DNA of 36,571 bases from Scatosoma sp045632265. GTDB lineage: Bacteria; Bacillota; Clostridia; Christensenellales; Borkfalkiaceae. A model generated the notes under the pieces. It had not been told where the DNA came from. It saw only the letters and a program-made list of their open reading frames with translations, and searched no databases. The stretch's first letter is position 1; each line of letters opens with the position of its first letter. Positions 8,284 through 16,770 of the stretch are shown one piece after another. Where the stretch lies: NCBI GenBank assembly GCA_045632265.1, contig JAZQWG010000035.1:1-36571 (forward strand). Direction: 5' to 3'. The position numbers were made by a program, and so were the translations under genes.

Positions 8284-8368
8284 AATATCAAGAGTATTTG
8301 CGAAAATTTAATCGATAAATCGATAAGTTTTTAACGAAATTGACAACTTTTTTTATAAAATAAAAAAC

Positions 8369-8401
8369 AAAAACCGCGGACGGGTTCGTCCGCGGTTTTT
8401 C
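8369..8401 (-). terminator. Terminator of purC
   Basis: Perfect 12-bp stem AAACCGCGGACG / CGTCCGCGGTTT (8371-8382, 8389-8400 region) around a short loop, with A/T tracts on both sides, so it may stop transcription from either strand. Confidence 0.9.
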
Positions 8402-8411
8402 GCAATAGAAA

Positions 8412-9095
8412 TTATCTATTGTTGATAAGTTTGGTAAGTTCAACGGGATCAACGATTTCGTTTCCTTTGTATACACGCATATTACCAGAAGCGATTTCGT
8501 CGATAAGGATAACTTCGCCGTTGTTGTAGCCGAATTCAAATTTGATATCCCACAAATCCAAACCGATGGATTTCAAATCGTCAGCAACTACTTTCGTGAT
8601 TTTAAGCGTTTGTTCTTTCATGGAGTTGAACATTTCCATGCTCATTACGCCAAGCGCTGCAAGACCTTCCGCCGTAACAAGGGGATCGCCCTTTGCGTCG
8701 TTTTTGAAGGTGCATTCTACGTAGCCACCTTCAAGACGGGTGCCGTTTTCAATATATTCGCCGTATCTACGGATAAAGCTGCCCGTAGCAACCAAACGGC
8801 AAATTACTTCCAAACCGTGACCAAATACGGTTGCAGGAAGAACTTCCATCGTTGCGTTGTCGATGTCAGCGGAAACGTAGTGCGTTTTGATGCCTTCCTT
8901 TTTCAACATTTCAAAATAGTAAACGGAAGATTTCAAGTTTGCTTTACCGATACCTTCAATCGTAAGCCCTACCGTGTTTTCACCCGGATCGAATACGCCG
9001 TCTTTGCCGGTGCAGTCGTCTTTGAATTTAAGCATTACGTTGCCGTTTTCAAGCTTGTAAACGTCTTTCGTTTTTCCAGTGTACAATTTTTCCAT
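8412..9095 (-). CDS. purC: Phosphoribosylaminoimidazole-succinocarboxamide synthase (SAICAR synthase)
   Basis: A 227-residue enzyme of de novo purine synthesis that joins CAIR and aspartate using ATP to give SAICAR. Typical family features: N-terminal LYTGKTKDVYKLENG, KFKDDCTGKDG, the substrate-binding EVICRLVATGSFIRRYG, DPLVTAEGL, and near the C-terminus WDIKFEFGYNNGEVILIDEI. Length is normal for bacterial PurC. It stands alone with its own promoter and terminator, not in a pur operon. The 60-base leader is too short for a purine riboswitch. Confidence 0.97.
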   Translation of the reverse strand: MEKLYTGKTKDVYKLENGNVMLKFKDDCTGKDGVFDPGENTVGLTIEGIGKANLKSSVYYFEMLKKEGIKTHYVSADIDNATMEVLPATVFGHGLEVICRLVATGSFIRRYGEYIENGTRLEGGYVECTFKNDAKGDPLVTAEGLAALGVMSMEMFNSMKEQTLKITKVVADDLKSIGLDLWDIKFEFGYNNGEVILIDEIASGNMRVYKGNEIVDPVELTKLINNR

Positions 9096-9158
9096 AAATT
9101 TCTTCCTCGTATTTGATAAATTTCAGTTTGGTATTCTTTCAACCTTTCTAACGCATTT

Positions 9159-9187
9159 ATTATAGCAAATTTATTTGATTTTCACAA
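9159..9187 (-). promoter_or_regulatory. Promoter of purC
   Basis: Minus strand TTGTGA (9182-9187), 17-bp spacer, TATAAT (9159-9164). Confidence 0.75.
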
Positions 9188-9235
9188 CTATATGAAAGCA
9201 AAAAATTTCAATTTTTTCAAATTTTTTTTCAAGCT

Positions 9236-11284
9236 TTATTTCGCTTGCGGTAAATATTTATCAAAGATATAACAAGCGACACTCGTCCAAGCGTGACAAA
9301 GGCTGCCAGCATCGTCGAAATCCGCTTCACCAAGCGGGGTTTCCCAGTAGCTTGTCGCACCCGAGAAAAGCATATCCCCACAACGCTTACAAATATCGTC
9401 CACGCACCAAGCTATATCGCCCGTATATCGGATAATCGTTTCGTATTTCCAAACGAGCGTACCAAAACCCACGTCTTCCATAATCCCTCTGGGATTTTTA
9501 AGTGCACTACAAATACGCTCCGCCCTATCTTTCGGCAAGTCAATCGCCAACCCTACGAGCGCTTGCATATACGCATGATAGCCTTCCTTACCCGTTTCTT
9601 GGCGCACGTAGGAAGCATACAAACCCGTTTTTTCGTCGTAGAAATTTTCAAGCTTTGCCGCCAAGTCTTTCGCATATTCTGCAAGCTCGTTTGCTTTTTC
9701 GATATTGCCCACCTTTCTTTCAAGTTCGGCATACTCTTTCGCCGCCTTGCAAATGAACACCGTCAAAATGCCGTCCCCGTCCGCAGGCAACGGTTCCGTA
9801 CGCATAAACAGTTCGTCACCGCCCTCCAAACCTTTCGTCCAGTCGTGCCAGTTCCAGTATTCCTTTTCCGAGAATACGGTGATGCCTATATCGTTCGTAC
9901 GGCGCTGATAAGCCGCAAGCATTTTTTCCGCATACGGCAACATTTCCTTGATAAATTCTTCATTGTAATCCACTTCCGCATTTTCGCAAACAGCAAGAAG
10001 CCAATGCGCCGTATGCGCAGGGATTGTAAAGGGATTTGCCATAGGCGAACGCAATTCTACAAACCCGTCTAGACGAGAAGCGTACGCCATTAAACGCAAG
10101 CTTTCACGAGGGTAATCGTATTCCTCAAACGCCGAATAACCAAAGAGCATTTGGTATCTTCCGTCCGCATAGTGACCTTGTTCACGCCAAGGACAATCTT
10201 CGTAATATTCGTGCGCACACAAATCAAGCGTTCTTCTGCCCGTTTCGTAAATTTTATTGAGAAGTCTATCACCGAAATCCTTTTTAGGATAGTTAAAAGG
10301 ATAGTTCACTTCACGAATCGTCAACCTTTCCACTTCTACGCTTTCCGTTTCTACGTACAAGCAAAGATAGCGACAACCCACTCTTTCCAAATAGCCGTCG
10401 AACTCGTTTTTGCCTGCTTTTAACGTAAATTCTTGCGCAAAGTTTCTATCGTCAATTTCCGTGCGAACACGCAAATCGGAAAGGTGTTCCCCCCAACCGA
10501 TATACGCTTTACAAGCTTTATCCACCGTCACGCAAAAACTGATTACGCCAGCCGTTTCAAAACCCACATCCGCAAGCACGAACACGCCGTCGCCACCTTT
10601 TGCGTTGAACGCAATCGGTTCATGCAAGTCGGCGTACACCGTTCTATTTTTGCTTGTCATTTCCGCAAAACGCTTACTCGAAAGCCATGCCCTTTGCATT
10701 TTTTCTCCCAACTTTTCCCCGTCACGCCAAGCGAAAATGCCTTGCGCCGAAATGATAGAAGGCAAGGGTTTGCCCGTGGACAAAAGCGGAATTCGTCTTT
10801 TTTCTTCCACGCAACCGCTTTCCACCACCGTGCTTTCCTTCCACTCGTCACCTTGCGACGTAAAATCGTAAGCAAGCCCAACGCCGAGCATGCCCGTCAC
10901 CACGCCGCCAGCGGAGAAATACGAGCCCTTTCTACAAAGAGTTTTTTCGCACGATTTTGCTATAATTTTATCATCTTCCAACAGCTCAAAAGCAACAGCG
11001 GACGGCATAGGAAAAGCCTCGTCCTCCACGTGCACGAACGCGCTTTCCACACGCAAGGTGTTTACCCCCGTTTTTAAGTGCTTTTGCACATCAACACTCG
11101 TCACCGTTTTATGTTTAGGAACGTCGTGAATACCCCTGCCGTGGTAAACGAATTCCCCATTGATATACACGGCAAATTTATCCTTTGCCGCTATCTTTAA
11201 GATAGCGCTTCCGCCGTTGTACGTGAATTCCGTTTGGAATTCCGCGCAGCGCTCCTTTTGATTATCAAGCCAAATCCAAATCAT
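9236..11284 (-). CDS. GH78-like alpha-L-rhamnosidase family protein
   Basis: A 682-residue protein with GH78-type architecture: N-terminal beta-sandwich (VYINGEFVYHGRG, about 40), a second beta domain (about 230-340), then an (alpha/alpha)6 barrel. Barrel motifs are HEYYEDCPWREQGHYADGR (the DCP-x-R-E region holding the general acid in GH78) and ATSYWET followed by SLCHAWTS, matching the catalytic Glu loop and conserved C-terminal motif. Rhamnosidases cut terminal L-rhamnose from plant glycosides or polysaccharides. No signal peptide is seen, so it probably acts on imported oligosaccharides. An AGAGGTT RBS precedes the ATG. Substrate specificity is not certain because GH78-like proteins are diverse. 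Confidence 0.8.
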   Translation of the reverse strand: MIWIWLDNQKERCAEFQTEFTYNGGSAILKIAAKDKFAVYINGEFVYHGRGIHDVPKHKTVTSVDVQKHLKTGVNTLRVESAFVHVEDEAFPMPSAVAFELLEDDKIIAKSCEKTLCRKGSYFSAGGVVTGMLGVGLAYDFTSQGDEWKESTVVESGCVEEKRRIPLLSTGKPLPSIISAQGIFAWRDGEKLGEKMQRAWLSSKRFAEMTSKNRTVYADLHEPIAFNAKGGDGVFVLADVGFETAGVISFCVTVDKACKAYIGWGEHLSDLRVRTEIDDRNFAQEFTLKAGKNEFDGYLERVGCRYLCLYVETESVEVERLTIREVNYPFNYPKKDFGDRLLNKIYETGRRTLDLCAHEYYEDCPWREQGHYADGRYQMLFGYSAFEEYDYPRESLRLMAYASRLDGFVELRSPMANPFTIPAHTAHWLLAVCENAEVDYNEEFIKEMLPYAEKMLAAYQRRTNDIGITVFSEKEYWNWHDWTKGLEGGDELFMRTEPLPADGDGILTVFICKAAKEYAELERKVGNIEKANELAEYAKDLAAKLENFYDEKTGLYASYVRQETGKEGYHAYMQALVGLAIDLPKDRAERICSALKNPRGIMEDVGFGTLVWKYETIIRYTGDIAWCVDDICKRCGDMLFSGATSYWETPLGEADFDDAGSLCHAWTSVACYIFDKYLPQAK

Positions 11285-11307
11285 AACAACCTCTTTTCAT
11301 GCGTAAT

Positions 11308-11338
11308 AAAACGGCATTTTGCCGAGCAAAACACCGTT
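11308..11338 (-). terminator. Terminator of the rhodanese gene
   Basis: Stem 11310-11322 / 11326-11338, 13 bp with two G-T pairs, followed on the minus strand by TTATT. It separates the rhodanese gene from the GH78 gene. Confidence 0.7.
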
Positions 11339-11344
11339 CGTCGA

Positions 11345-11662
11345 TTATCTTACCTTTTCCCCTACGTAATCCAAAATACCGCCGATATCCACAACGCTCG
11401 TATAGCCCATATAACGCAAAGCGTTTGCCGCTTGTTCGCTTCTAACGCCGCTTCGACAATACACGTAAATCAGCGTGCCTTTGCCGGGCACAATTTCTTC
11501 CACGTCTTCAATTTCTTGAAGGGGCAAATTGACTGCGCCTTGGATATACCCGGAAGCATACTCGCTTTCCGTGCGAACGTCCAACAAAACGGCGCTGCTG
11601 TTTTTGCGAAAAGCACGCACGCCGTCGTTGATATTTAGTTTGTTAAAAGAATAATTTACCAT
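11345..11662 (-). CDS. Single-domain rhodanese-like sulfurtransferase
   Basis: A 105-residue cytoplasmic single rhodanese domain. The active loop is YCRSGVRS with the persulfide-forming Cys near residue 70; LLDVRTESEYASGYIQGAVNLP (about 25-46) is the conserved CH2A motif region. It moves sulfane sulfur between donors and thiols. The length is the family minimum. An AAGGATAAAGG ribosome site lies upstream. It is isolated by a terminator on each side, so it is probably its own unit or depends on readthrough from hpt. Confidence 0.9.
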   Translation of the reverse strand: MVNYSFNKLNINDGVRAFRKNSSAVLLDVRTESEYASGYIQGAVNLPLQEIEDVEEIVPGKGTLIYVYCRSGVRSEQAANALRYMGYTSVVDIGGILDYVGEKVR

Positions 11663-11689
11663 ACCTTTATCCTTACGTTTTATACGAAT

Positions 11690-11724
11690 TTTATAAAAAT
11701 AAGCGACGAAACGTCGTCGCTTAT
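11690..11724 (-). terminator. Terminator of the hpt/BFD-like operon
   Basis: Stem ATAAGCGACGA 11699-11709 with 11714-11724, loop AACG, then TTTTTAT on the minus strand. Confidence 0.85.
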
Positions 11725-11733
11725 CGTCCGTGT

Positions 11734-11928
11734 TTAGCCCATCATTATTTCGGAAATCACGGCAAGCACCTTATCGTGACAACCGCCGCAACCCGTCGAA
11801 CAATGCGTGATGCGTTGAACGTCAGCAAACACTTCCAATACGTCTTCCATTTTGCTGTGGCTTGCAAGCGCCTTTTCAATGTCCGTATAGCTTACTTGTT
11901 TACAGTTGCAAATCATGTAATTTTCCAT
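11734..11928 (-). CDS. BFD-like [2Fe-2S] binding protein
   Basis: A 64-residue protein with the bacterioferritin-associated-ferredoxin Cys pattern: CNC near the N-terminus (residues 8 and 10) and CSTGCGGC near residue 45. BFD-like domains bind a [2Fe-2S] cluster and act as small redox or iron-release partners. The start MENYMICNC is chosen because an AAGGAG site precedes it; a longer in-frame start at 11979 would overlap hpt and has no such support. It sits 41 bases after hpt and before the shared terminator, an unexplained pairing with purine salvage. Confidence 0.8.
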   Translation of the reverse strand: MENYMICNCKQVSYTDIEKALASHSKMEDVLEVFADVQRITHCSTGCGGCHDKVLAVISEIMMG

Positions 11929-11969
11929 AGTTTTTAATCTCCTTATTTTTTGATTGTGATAGCGATAAC

Positions 11970-12530
11970 TTATTTGCAATCGCAGTTAAATTCCGCTATG
12001 TAAGGCAAGTTGCGATATTTTTCGCCACAGTCCAGTCCGTAGCCGATAACAAAATAATCGGGAATAACGAACAGCGACATATCCGCCTTGAAATCCACTA
12101 CTCGGCGAGAAGGCTTATCCAAAAGCGTGATAACGCGAAGCGAAATCGGGTTTCTCGCTTTCAACATTTTTACGACGTCGTTGAGCGTTCTGCCCGTGTC
12201 GATAATATCTTCCAAAATAACGACGTGATACTTTGAAACGTCTTGTTCCAAATCTTTCGTGATTTGTACTATGCCCGACGATTGCGTACCTTGATAATAA
12301 CTCTTGGCGCACATAAAGCCCACTTCGCAAGGTACGTTTACCGCACGGCATACGTCCGCCATGAACACGAACGAGCCTTTCAAAATGCCCACGAGCAAAA
12401 TAGGACGCCCGTCGTAAATTGCGTTAATCGTTTCGCCCGCCTTTTTGATTTTCTCTTTAATTTCATCTTCGGTGATAAGCACCTTTTTAATTCCGTCGTT
12501 GTATTTTTGCAATAATTCCTTCTCTTGCAT
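11970..12530 (-). CDS. hpt: Hypoxanthine phosphoribosyltransferase
   Basis: A 186-residue purine-salvage enzyme converting hypoxanthine (and often guanine) plus PRPP to IMP/GMP. The PRPP-binding loop is VVILEDIIDTGRTL (about 98-111); the flexible loop contains KSYYQGTQSSG, and the base-binding end has DYFVIGYGLDCGEKYRNLPYI, all typical of bacterial HPRT. Length is normal. A good promoter lies 32 bases upstream. It is followed by the BFD-like gene in the same unit. The nearby NCS2 permease and purC suggest a local purine theme. Confidence 0.97.
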   Translation of the reverse strand: MQEKELLQKYNDGIKKVLITEDEIKEKIKKAGETINAIYDGRPILLVGILKGSFVFMADVCRAVNVPCEVGFMCAKSYYQGTQSSGIVQITKDLEQDVSKYHVVILEDIIDTGRTLNDVVKMLKARNPISLRVITLLDKPSRRVVDFKADMSLFVIPDYFVIGYGLDCGEKYRNLPYIAEFNCDCK

Positions 12531-12561
12531 AATAAACCCCTGAAAATTTTAATACTATTGT

Positions 12562-12590
12562 ATTATAACACCTTTTTTCCATTTTTTCAA
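12562..12590 (-). promoter_or_regulatory. Promoter of hpt
   Basis: Minus strand TTGAAA (12585-12590), 17-bp spacer, TATAAT (12562-12567). Confidence 0.75.
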
Positions 12591-12649
12591 TAGCCTTCGA
12601 CAAATTTTTTACGGGAAAATATAAATATTTTTTCTTTGAAAAGACAAAG

Positions 12650-12684
12650 AAAAACGCCGAGCCCCATTTTTAGGTTTCGGCGCT
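12650..12684 (-). terminator. Terminator of the CotH-like gene
   Basis: Hairpin with CGCCGA pairing TCGGCG across 12654-12681, followed on the minus strand by TTTTTC. Confidence 0.7.
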
Positions 12685-12693
12685 TATTTTTTA

Positions 12694-13950
12694 TTATGCG
12701 TAAACGTACACAATCATCATATACACAAGTTTGGCGTTCACCCAACGGCGCACGTATTCCACTTGTCCACACCACGTATCAATGGAAGCAATCTCCTCCG
12801 AGTTCGGCCATACGTACGTGCCTAAAATATTCCATACGTCGAAGTTCTTTTCGTACGCCTTTTCGTATTTGAGAATTTCGTCAATCTCGTTATTGATAAA
12901 GCCTTTATAATCAAATGCCAGCAATTTTGCTTTGACAAGCTCTCTAAATTCGGGCATTTTCAAAAGCTCTCTATACCAAAAGTTGGTGTCCCTTGCCCAC
13001 AACGCGTCCGTGCGAATTGCCGTATCGTGATAATCGCAGTTGCCCACGCTGATATCCATATCCCAAAGGGGACCAGCCTTCAATTTTCCGCCCCTGTCTT
13101 TATGCAAATAGAAGCTGGAAAAGCCCACGTCCACCATCGAGAAAATTTCGTGGATAACGTACGCATCAGCAAACGTTTCTACGTCTAAATATTGACAAAC
13201 TAAATTATAGTTTCCCGTCAACAAGCTTTCGTGCGCATCCGTCACGTACGAACGAATAAAATTGAAGTGTCCGGAAGTGAATTCATCTTCTTCCGTATCG
13301 GGGCCTTTGATAGCGTAGCTGCCGTCGCTTAAATTGAAATAATCTTCCCCTTCTACACCTTCGGTGTAGGCTCTTGCATCAAGCTCTACCAAATAACCCG
13401 TGTCAACGTAGTCTAAACTCTCGTCGATATCCACTCTATTTTCACCCGTTTCGTTTTGCTCGCACACTAAATATACGCCGTTATATTCGCCGTTAAGATA
13501 CAAGTCCACGGTGAAAATTTTGGTGGTGCTTTCAAGCGTTTCAAACTCGTCTGCAAGGGCGTAAACCAAGTGATTTCTTATAAGACTGGGATCGGCGTAG
13601 TTGGCAATCAAAGTCCACTCTTTCGCCTTGCCGTTGCCAAACAAATCCACCTTCTCGTCAAACTTTAATTTATACGGTTTTTTGGGCATATCCCACGTGG
13701 AATTTCCCCTGCCCTTTATCTTGCCCGAGCAGTCTTCAAAGCAAAATTCCTCATCCGTATTCGACACCGTCACTTTGCATTTTACGTAATCGTCTTTGGA
13801 CGTAATCGCCACGTTTTGTGTATCTACGTACATTTGTGCAAACGTTAAATCTTCCACGCCGTTGTTATCTTTATCCCTTTTGCATGCCGTAAACTGGAAG
13901 GAAAAACACGCAATTAAAAAGGTAAATACAATAATTAAAACTCTTTTCAT
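12694..13950 (-). CDS. CotH-family lipoprotein (CotH kinase-like)
   Basis: A 418-residue exported lipoprotein: signal peptide with lipobox FTAC (Cys about 23), then a CotH domain. Family motifs are IKGRGNSTWDMPKKPYKLKF (about 82-101), NGEYNGVYLVCEQ, and the catalytic/metal-binding GPLWDMDISVGN (about 295). CotH proteins of spore coats are atypical protein kinases; secreted clostridial versions are also found on cell surfaces and near cellulosomal components. The lipobox places this one on the membrane outer face, not in a spore coat. It has its own promoter and terminator and a GGGGAG ribosome site. The substrate is unknown. Confidence 0.88.
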   Translation of the reverse strand: MKRVLIIVFTFLIACFSFQFTACKRDKDNNGVEDLTFAQMYVDTQNVAITSKDDYVKCKVTVSNTDEEFCFEDCSGKIKGRGNSTWDMPKKPYKLKFDEKVDLFGNGKAKEWTLIANYADPSLIRNHLVYALADEFETLESTTKIFTVDLYLNGEYNGVYLVCEQNETGENRVDIDESLDYVDTGYLVELDARAYTEGVEGEDYFNLSDGSYAIKGPDTEEDEFTSGHFNFIRSYVTDAHESLLTGNYNLVCQYLDVETFADAYVIHEIFSMVDVGFSSFYLHKDRGGKLKAGPLWDMDISVGNCDYHDTAIRTDALWARDTNFWYRELLKMPEFRELVKAKLLAFDYKGFINNEIDEILKYEKAYEKNFDVWNILGTYVWPNSEEIASIDTWCGQVEYVRRWVNAKLVYMMIVYVYA

Positions 13951-13994
13951 AACTCTCCCCTAAAAGAGCATTTCTTTTTCTTTTGAACGGAATT

Positions 13995-14023
13995 ATTATA
14001 CCATAAATGCAAGCAAAAGTCAA
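13995..14023 (-). promoter_or_regulatory. Promoter of the CotH-like gene
   Basis: Minus strand TTGACT (14018-14023), 17-bp spacer, TATAAT (13995-14000). Confidence 0.8.
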
Positions 14024-14049
14024 CGCTTGTTTCGCAATTGCTTTTAGAC

Positions 14050-14092
14050 GAAAAATTAGCCTTCTTACTTACGTAAAAAGGCTAATTTCTTG
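14050..14092 (-). terminator. Terminator of the NCS2 permease gene
   Basis: AAATTAGCC pairs with GGCTAATTT around a loop of about 18 bases containing TTACGTAA, just past the stop at 14104; T residues follow on the minus strand. Confidence 0.8.
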
Positions 14093-14103
14093 TTTAGATT
14101 TTG

Positions 14104-15696
14104 TTAGGCAACAACTGCCACGGGAACGAAGAAGTAAACGCAGAAGAGCGCCGTTACGATAATTGCAACGATGGAAACTTCCCAAACGGGTTTTTCTTTC
14201 TTCGTGATTGCATACTTGATAAGGTTGATAAGGTATGCAATAACAGACATCAACGTGTAGGAAATCATACCGATACCGATACCGTCGGTGATAGAGTAGC
14301 CAACAACCATGATGATAATGGTAAGGAATGCGGACGTTGCTTTGATTGCATCGCCGAAATCGATAGATTTAACGTTGTTCTTCATCATCAATACGCCTAC
14401 GTAGATAAGCGCGGATGCCGTAGCTGCGCCAGGGATAGCCGCAAATACGGGCATAACGAACATTGCAAGGAAGAACAAGCAAGCCGTCGTGAACGCCGTA
14501 AGACCCGTTCTACCACCAGCTGCTACACCTGCGCCCGATTCAACGAACGTCGTAACGGTGGACGTACCAAGCATTGCGCCTGTGCACGTTGCAACTGCGT
14601 CGCAAACCATGATTTGACCATAGTTGTGGGGTTTATTGTTTTCGTCGGACAAAATTCTGTTACCGCCGCAGCAACCAACGATGGTGCCCATCGTGTCGAA
14701 CATATCGATCATGCACATCGTAATGATGATCATGATAATCGTGAAGAGCGAGCCTGCGGGGAAGCCGTCTTTGAATACGGACGTGAACGAACCGAATACG
14801 CTGGTTTCACCGCCGAAGAAGTTGCTGAAGTTTTCCCAGAATTTCCAAGAAATACCGCCGTTGCCTTTAAGCACGGACAAATCGGTTACGCCAAGGGGAA
14901 TACCAAGGATAGCTGCGCCCAAGATACCGAAAATAACGGAACCTTTGATGTTAAGCTTATCCAAGATAGCGATAAGCAACAAACCAGCAAGCGCTACGAT
15001 TGCGCTCGAAACGCAGCCAACGAGTGCTACGTTGTCGCCGGACGTTACGAAATTACCGATAGGATACGTGCCCCACTTGGTAAAGTTAACGAGTTCAACT
15101 TGCGTGTAAGGGTTTTCAACAACGATACCTGCGTTTTGGAAACCGATGTATGCAATGAACAAACCGATACCAACTGCAATTGCGCTTCTAACCGATTTAG
15201 GCATACCATCGAAAATCATTTCGCGGAACGTCTTGCCTTTAATCTTAACCAAGGACAAAATCATGAAGATTACGCCCGAGATGAGCACCATCATAAACGC
15301 TTGTCCGATGGTAAAGGTGAAGCCGTAACTAAACGCCGCCCAGCTTGCAATCAAACCACCAAGCAACGAGTTAAGACCCATACCAGACGCTTGCGCCAAA
15401 GGCATTTTCGCAACGAACGCCATCAAAAGCGTCCCCACGACTGCGCCAAGTGCCGTCGCAATAAATACGGACGGCCAATATGCGCCAAGCGTAGGATCTA
15501 CCAAGATTTGCGCAGGGTTAACCGTCAAGATGTACGCCATCGCAAGGAAGGTTACGATACCGGCAATAATTTCCGTTTTAATCGTCGTCTTCTTTTTGAT
15601 GGAGTCAAAGCCCACAGCCCTTAAAAAACCATTAGGTTTCTTTTCAGGCTTTTGTTCAGCTGCCTGTTCTTCAACAGGAACTTCAACATTGTCCAT
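14104..15696 (-). CDS. NCS2-family purine permease (AzgA/PbuG-like)
   Basis: A 530-residue membrane protein with about 12-14 hydrophobic segments after a charged N-terminal tail. The AzgA-type signatures are present: TIKTEIIAGIVTFLAMAYIL near residue 40, the re-entrant segment GTSTVTTFVESGAGVAAGG and MFDTMGTIVG. Members import guanine, hypoxanthine or adenine by proton symport, which fits the nearby hpt. The ATG at 15696 is chosen because GGAGGT lies seven bases upstream; the in-frame ATG at 15711 overlaps that ribosome site. It is a single-gene unit with its own promoter. Confidence 0.93.
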   Translation of the reverse strand: MDNVEVPVEEQAAEQKPEKKPNGFLRAVGFDSIKKKTTIKTEIIAGIVTFLAMAYILTVNPAQILVDPTLGAYWPSVFIATALGAVVGTLLMAFVAKMPLAQASGMGLNSLLGGLIASWAAFSYGFTFTIGQAFMMVLISGVIFMILSLVKIKGKTFREMIFDGMPKSVRSAIAVGIGLFIAYIGFQNAGIVVENPYTQVELVNFTKWGTYPIGNFVTSGDNVALVGCVSSAIVALAGLLLIAILDKLNIKGSVIFGILGAAILGIPLGVTDLSVLKGNGGISWKFWENFSNFFGGETSVFGSFTSVFKDGFPAGSLFTIIMIIITMCMIDMFDTMGTIVGCCGGNRILSDENNKPHNYGQIMVCDAVATCTGAMLGTSTVTTFVESGAGVAAGGRTGLTAFTTACLFFLAMFVMPVFAAIPGAATASALIYVGVLMMKNNVKSIDFGDAIKATSAFLTIIIMVVGYSITDGIGIGMISYTLMSVIAYLINLIKYAITKKEKPVWEVSIVAIIVTALFCVYFFVPVAVVA

Positions 15697-15726
15697 AGAA
15701 ATTACCTCCATAAAGAAATTACTATC

Positions 15727-15755
15727 ATTTTAGCACATATTTTTCACAATTACAA
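15727..15755 (-). promoter_or_regulatory. Promoter of the NCS2 permease gene
   Basis: Minus strand TTGTAA (15750-15755), 17-bp spacer, TAAAAT (15727-15732). The leader is about 25 bases, so no purine riboswitch fits. Confidence 0.65.
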
Positions 15756-15785
15756 CCATTTTACACAAAAAAAGTCGGCTTACGA

Positions 15786-15846
15786 CAAAAAAAGAGCGAA
15801 TAAATCGCTTTTTGGCATAAAAAACGCCACCCCTTATGGGGTGGCT
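15786..15846 (-). terminator. Tandem terminators at the end of the AT-rich cassette
   Basis: First hairpin: GCCACCCC 15826-15833 with GGGGTGGC 15838-15845, then GTTTTTT on the minus strand. Second: AGCGA / TCGCT (15795-15809), then CTTTTTTT. The first resembles the tRNA-Glu terminator at 17537-17560 (GCCACCC/GGGTGGC). Confidence 0.85.
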
Positions 15847-15853
15847 TGGTAAT

Positions 15854-15876
15854 CCTTAACCAACCTAAATCGAATC
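15854..15876 (-). repeat. Dispersed repeat, copy B
   Basis: On the minus strand identical over 23 bp to 817-839 and similarly placed just before a terminator. It lies in inverted orientation to copy C (17401-17418), so B and C bracket the AT-rich cassette. The minus strand here also holds a short open frame (about 40 codons) ending in CCA TAA at about 15836, with no start or ribosome site that I trust. Confidence 0.7.
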
Positions 15877-15949
15877 TTTTCACGGGAATCTCCGACACCC
15901 TTAAAAGGAAACTCCCAGATAGCATCGTCTTTCCCATCTTTTAAATCCA

Positions 15950-16306
15950 CTAGATTTCTTCTTTATGTTTTTCTTGCCATACTTCTTTAAAAAATATAAA
16001 AACTAAATATGCCATACTAATTCCTGAAAAAACCACACAAAAACCACCACTCACATATCCAATACTTCCACATTTCTTTGTACTAACCACTATTTCATCG
16101 CCTTTAATTTTAATAGTTTCATTCTCTTCAATGACATCAACCATCTTTTTCGTGTATTTATCATATACATGATGATAATTTGAAGCCACCCAATACTCAT
16201 CCGTGGAATAAACCTTTTTATCCTCGTCCATTAAAAATATGCCCACCAAAAAAAATATAATACATACTAACCAACAAATTTTATAACTTCTTGTTTTATA
16301 AAACAT
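15950..16306 (-). CDS. Small two-helix membrane protein, unknown function
   Basis: A 118-residue protein I do not recognise. Hydrophobic segments lie at about residues 9-25 (ICWLVCIIFFLVGIFL) and 84-106 (GYVSGGFCVVFSGISMAYLVFIFF). The extracytoplasmic or cytoplasmic middle carries KKMVDVIEENETIKIKGDEIVVSTKK. AT-rich codon use (AAA, TTA, ATA) matches the two genes upstream and differs from the flanks. It lies 19 bases after the 142-residue gene, so the three are probably an operon. An AAGAAGGTGG-like ribosome site lies upstream. Confidence 0.65.
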   Translation of the reverse strand: MFYKTRSYKICWLVCIIFFLVGIFLMDEDKKVYSTDEYWVASNYHHVYDKYTKKMVDVIEENETIKIKGDEIVVSTKKCGSIGYVSGGFCVVFSGISMAYLVFIFFKEVWQEKHKEEI

Positions 16307-16325
16307 AAACCACCTTCTTTACCTA

Positions 16326-16754
16326 TTAAATATTTACTGTTTTTTGGTAAAAATAGCCTTCAACGGGAACTTGGCACTTCTCTTGTATATATTTTAGCAT
16401 TGCTTTAAAATTAGTTTTACTTGTTGCGTCACCAGACAAAATCCCCGAAATCTTCCCACCTATATATTCAATTGTAAATAATCCTTGAAACGATTTCGGT
16501 TTCCATGTCAGTTTCGTTATGCTATTCAATTTTATTTTTTTAATCGTATCTTTTTTTATCCCTTTATATGAAAACAAGTTTTTAATTTTGAAATAATAAA
16601 AATACTCCTCATCCAAACTGCAATACCATTCATTCGCCGCACCAACTAACGCTCCCATTAGCCCACCAGCTATTGCTCTATGACTCTCAAATTTTGAATA
16701 CCAAGAATTGATTGTCATTTTCTCTTGGTCTAATTCATTGATAAGTTTTTGCAT
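16326..16754 (-). CDS. Unknown protein, possible bacterial PH-like domain
   Basis: A 142-residue protein with no family I can name firmly. The centre (about 50-125) alternates strands (EYFYYFKIKNLFSYKG, then KIKLNSITKLTWKP, then LFTIEYIGGKISGILSG) and ends with a helix, as in bacterial PH-like membrane-associated domains. A short Gly/Ala stretch AIAGGLMGALVGAA (about 28-41) may touch the membrane. AT-rich like its neighbours, 16 bases after the HTH gene, hence likely the same operon. The PH call is inference from strand pattern only. Confidence 0.6.
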   Translation of the reverse strand: MQKLINELDQEKMTINSWYSKFESHRAIAGGLMGALVGAANEWYCSLDEEYFYYFKIKNLFSYKGIKKDTIKKIKLNSITKLTWKPKSFQGLFTIEYIGGKISGILSGDATSKTNFKAMLKYIQEKCQVPVEGYFYQKTVNI

Positions 16755-16770
16755 AAAAAATCCTACTTCC

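Noticed and set aside
14101..15624. A 507-codon plus-strand frame opposite the NCS2 permease
   Set aside because: The minus-strand permease has complete family motifs, promoter and RBS; the mirror product is Arg/Cys/Asp-rich low-complexity.
15697..15726. Purine riboswitch before the NCS2 permease, hpt or purC
   Set aside because: All three leaders are about 25-60 bases, too short for the roughly 70-100-nt aptamer plus expression platform.
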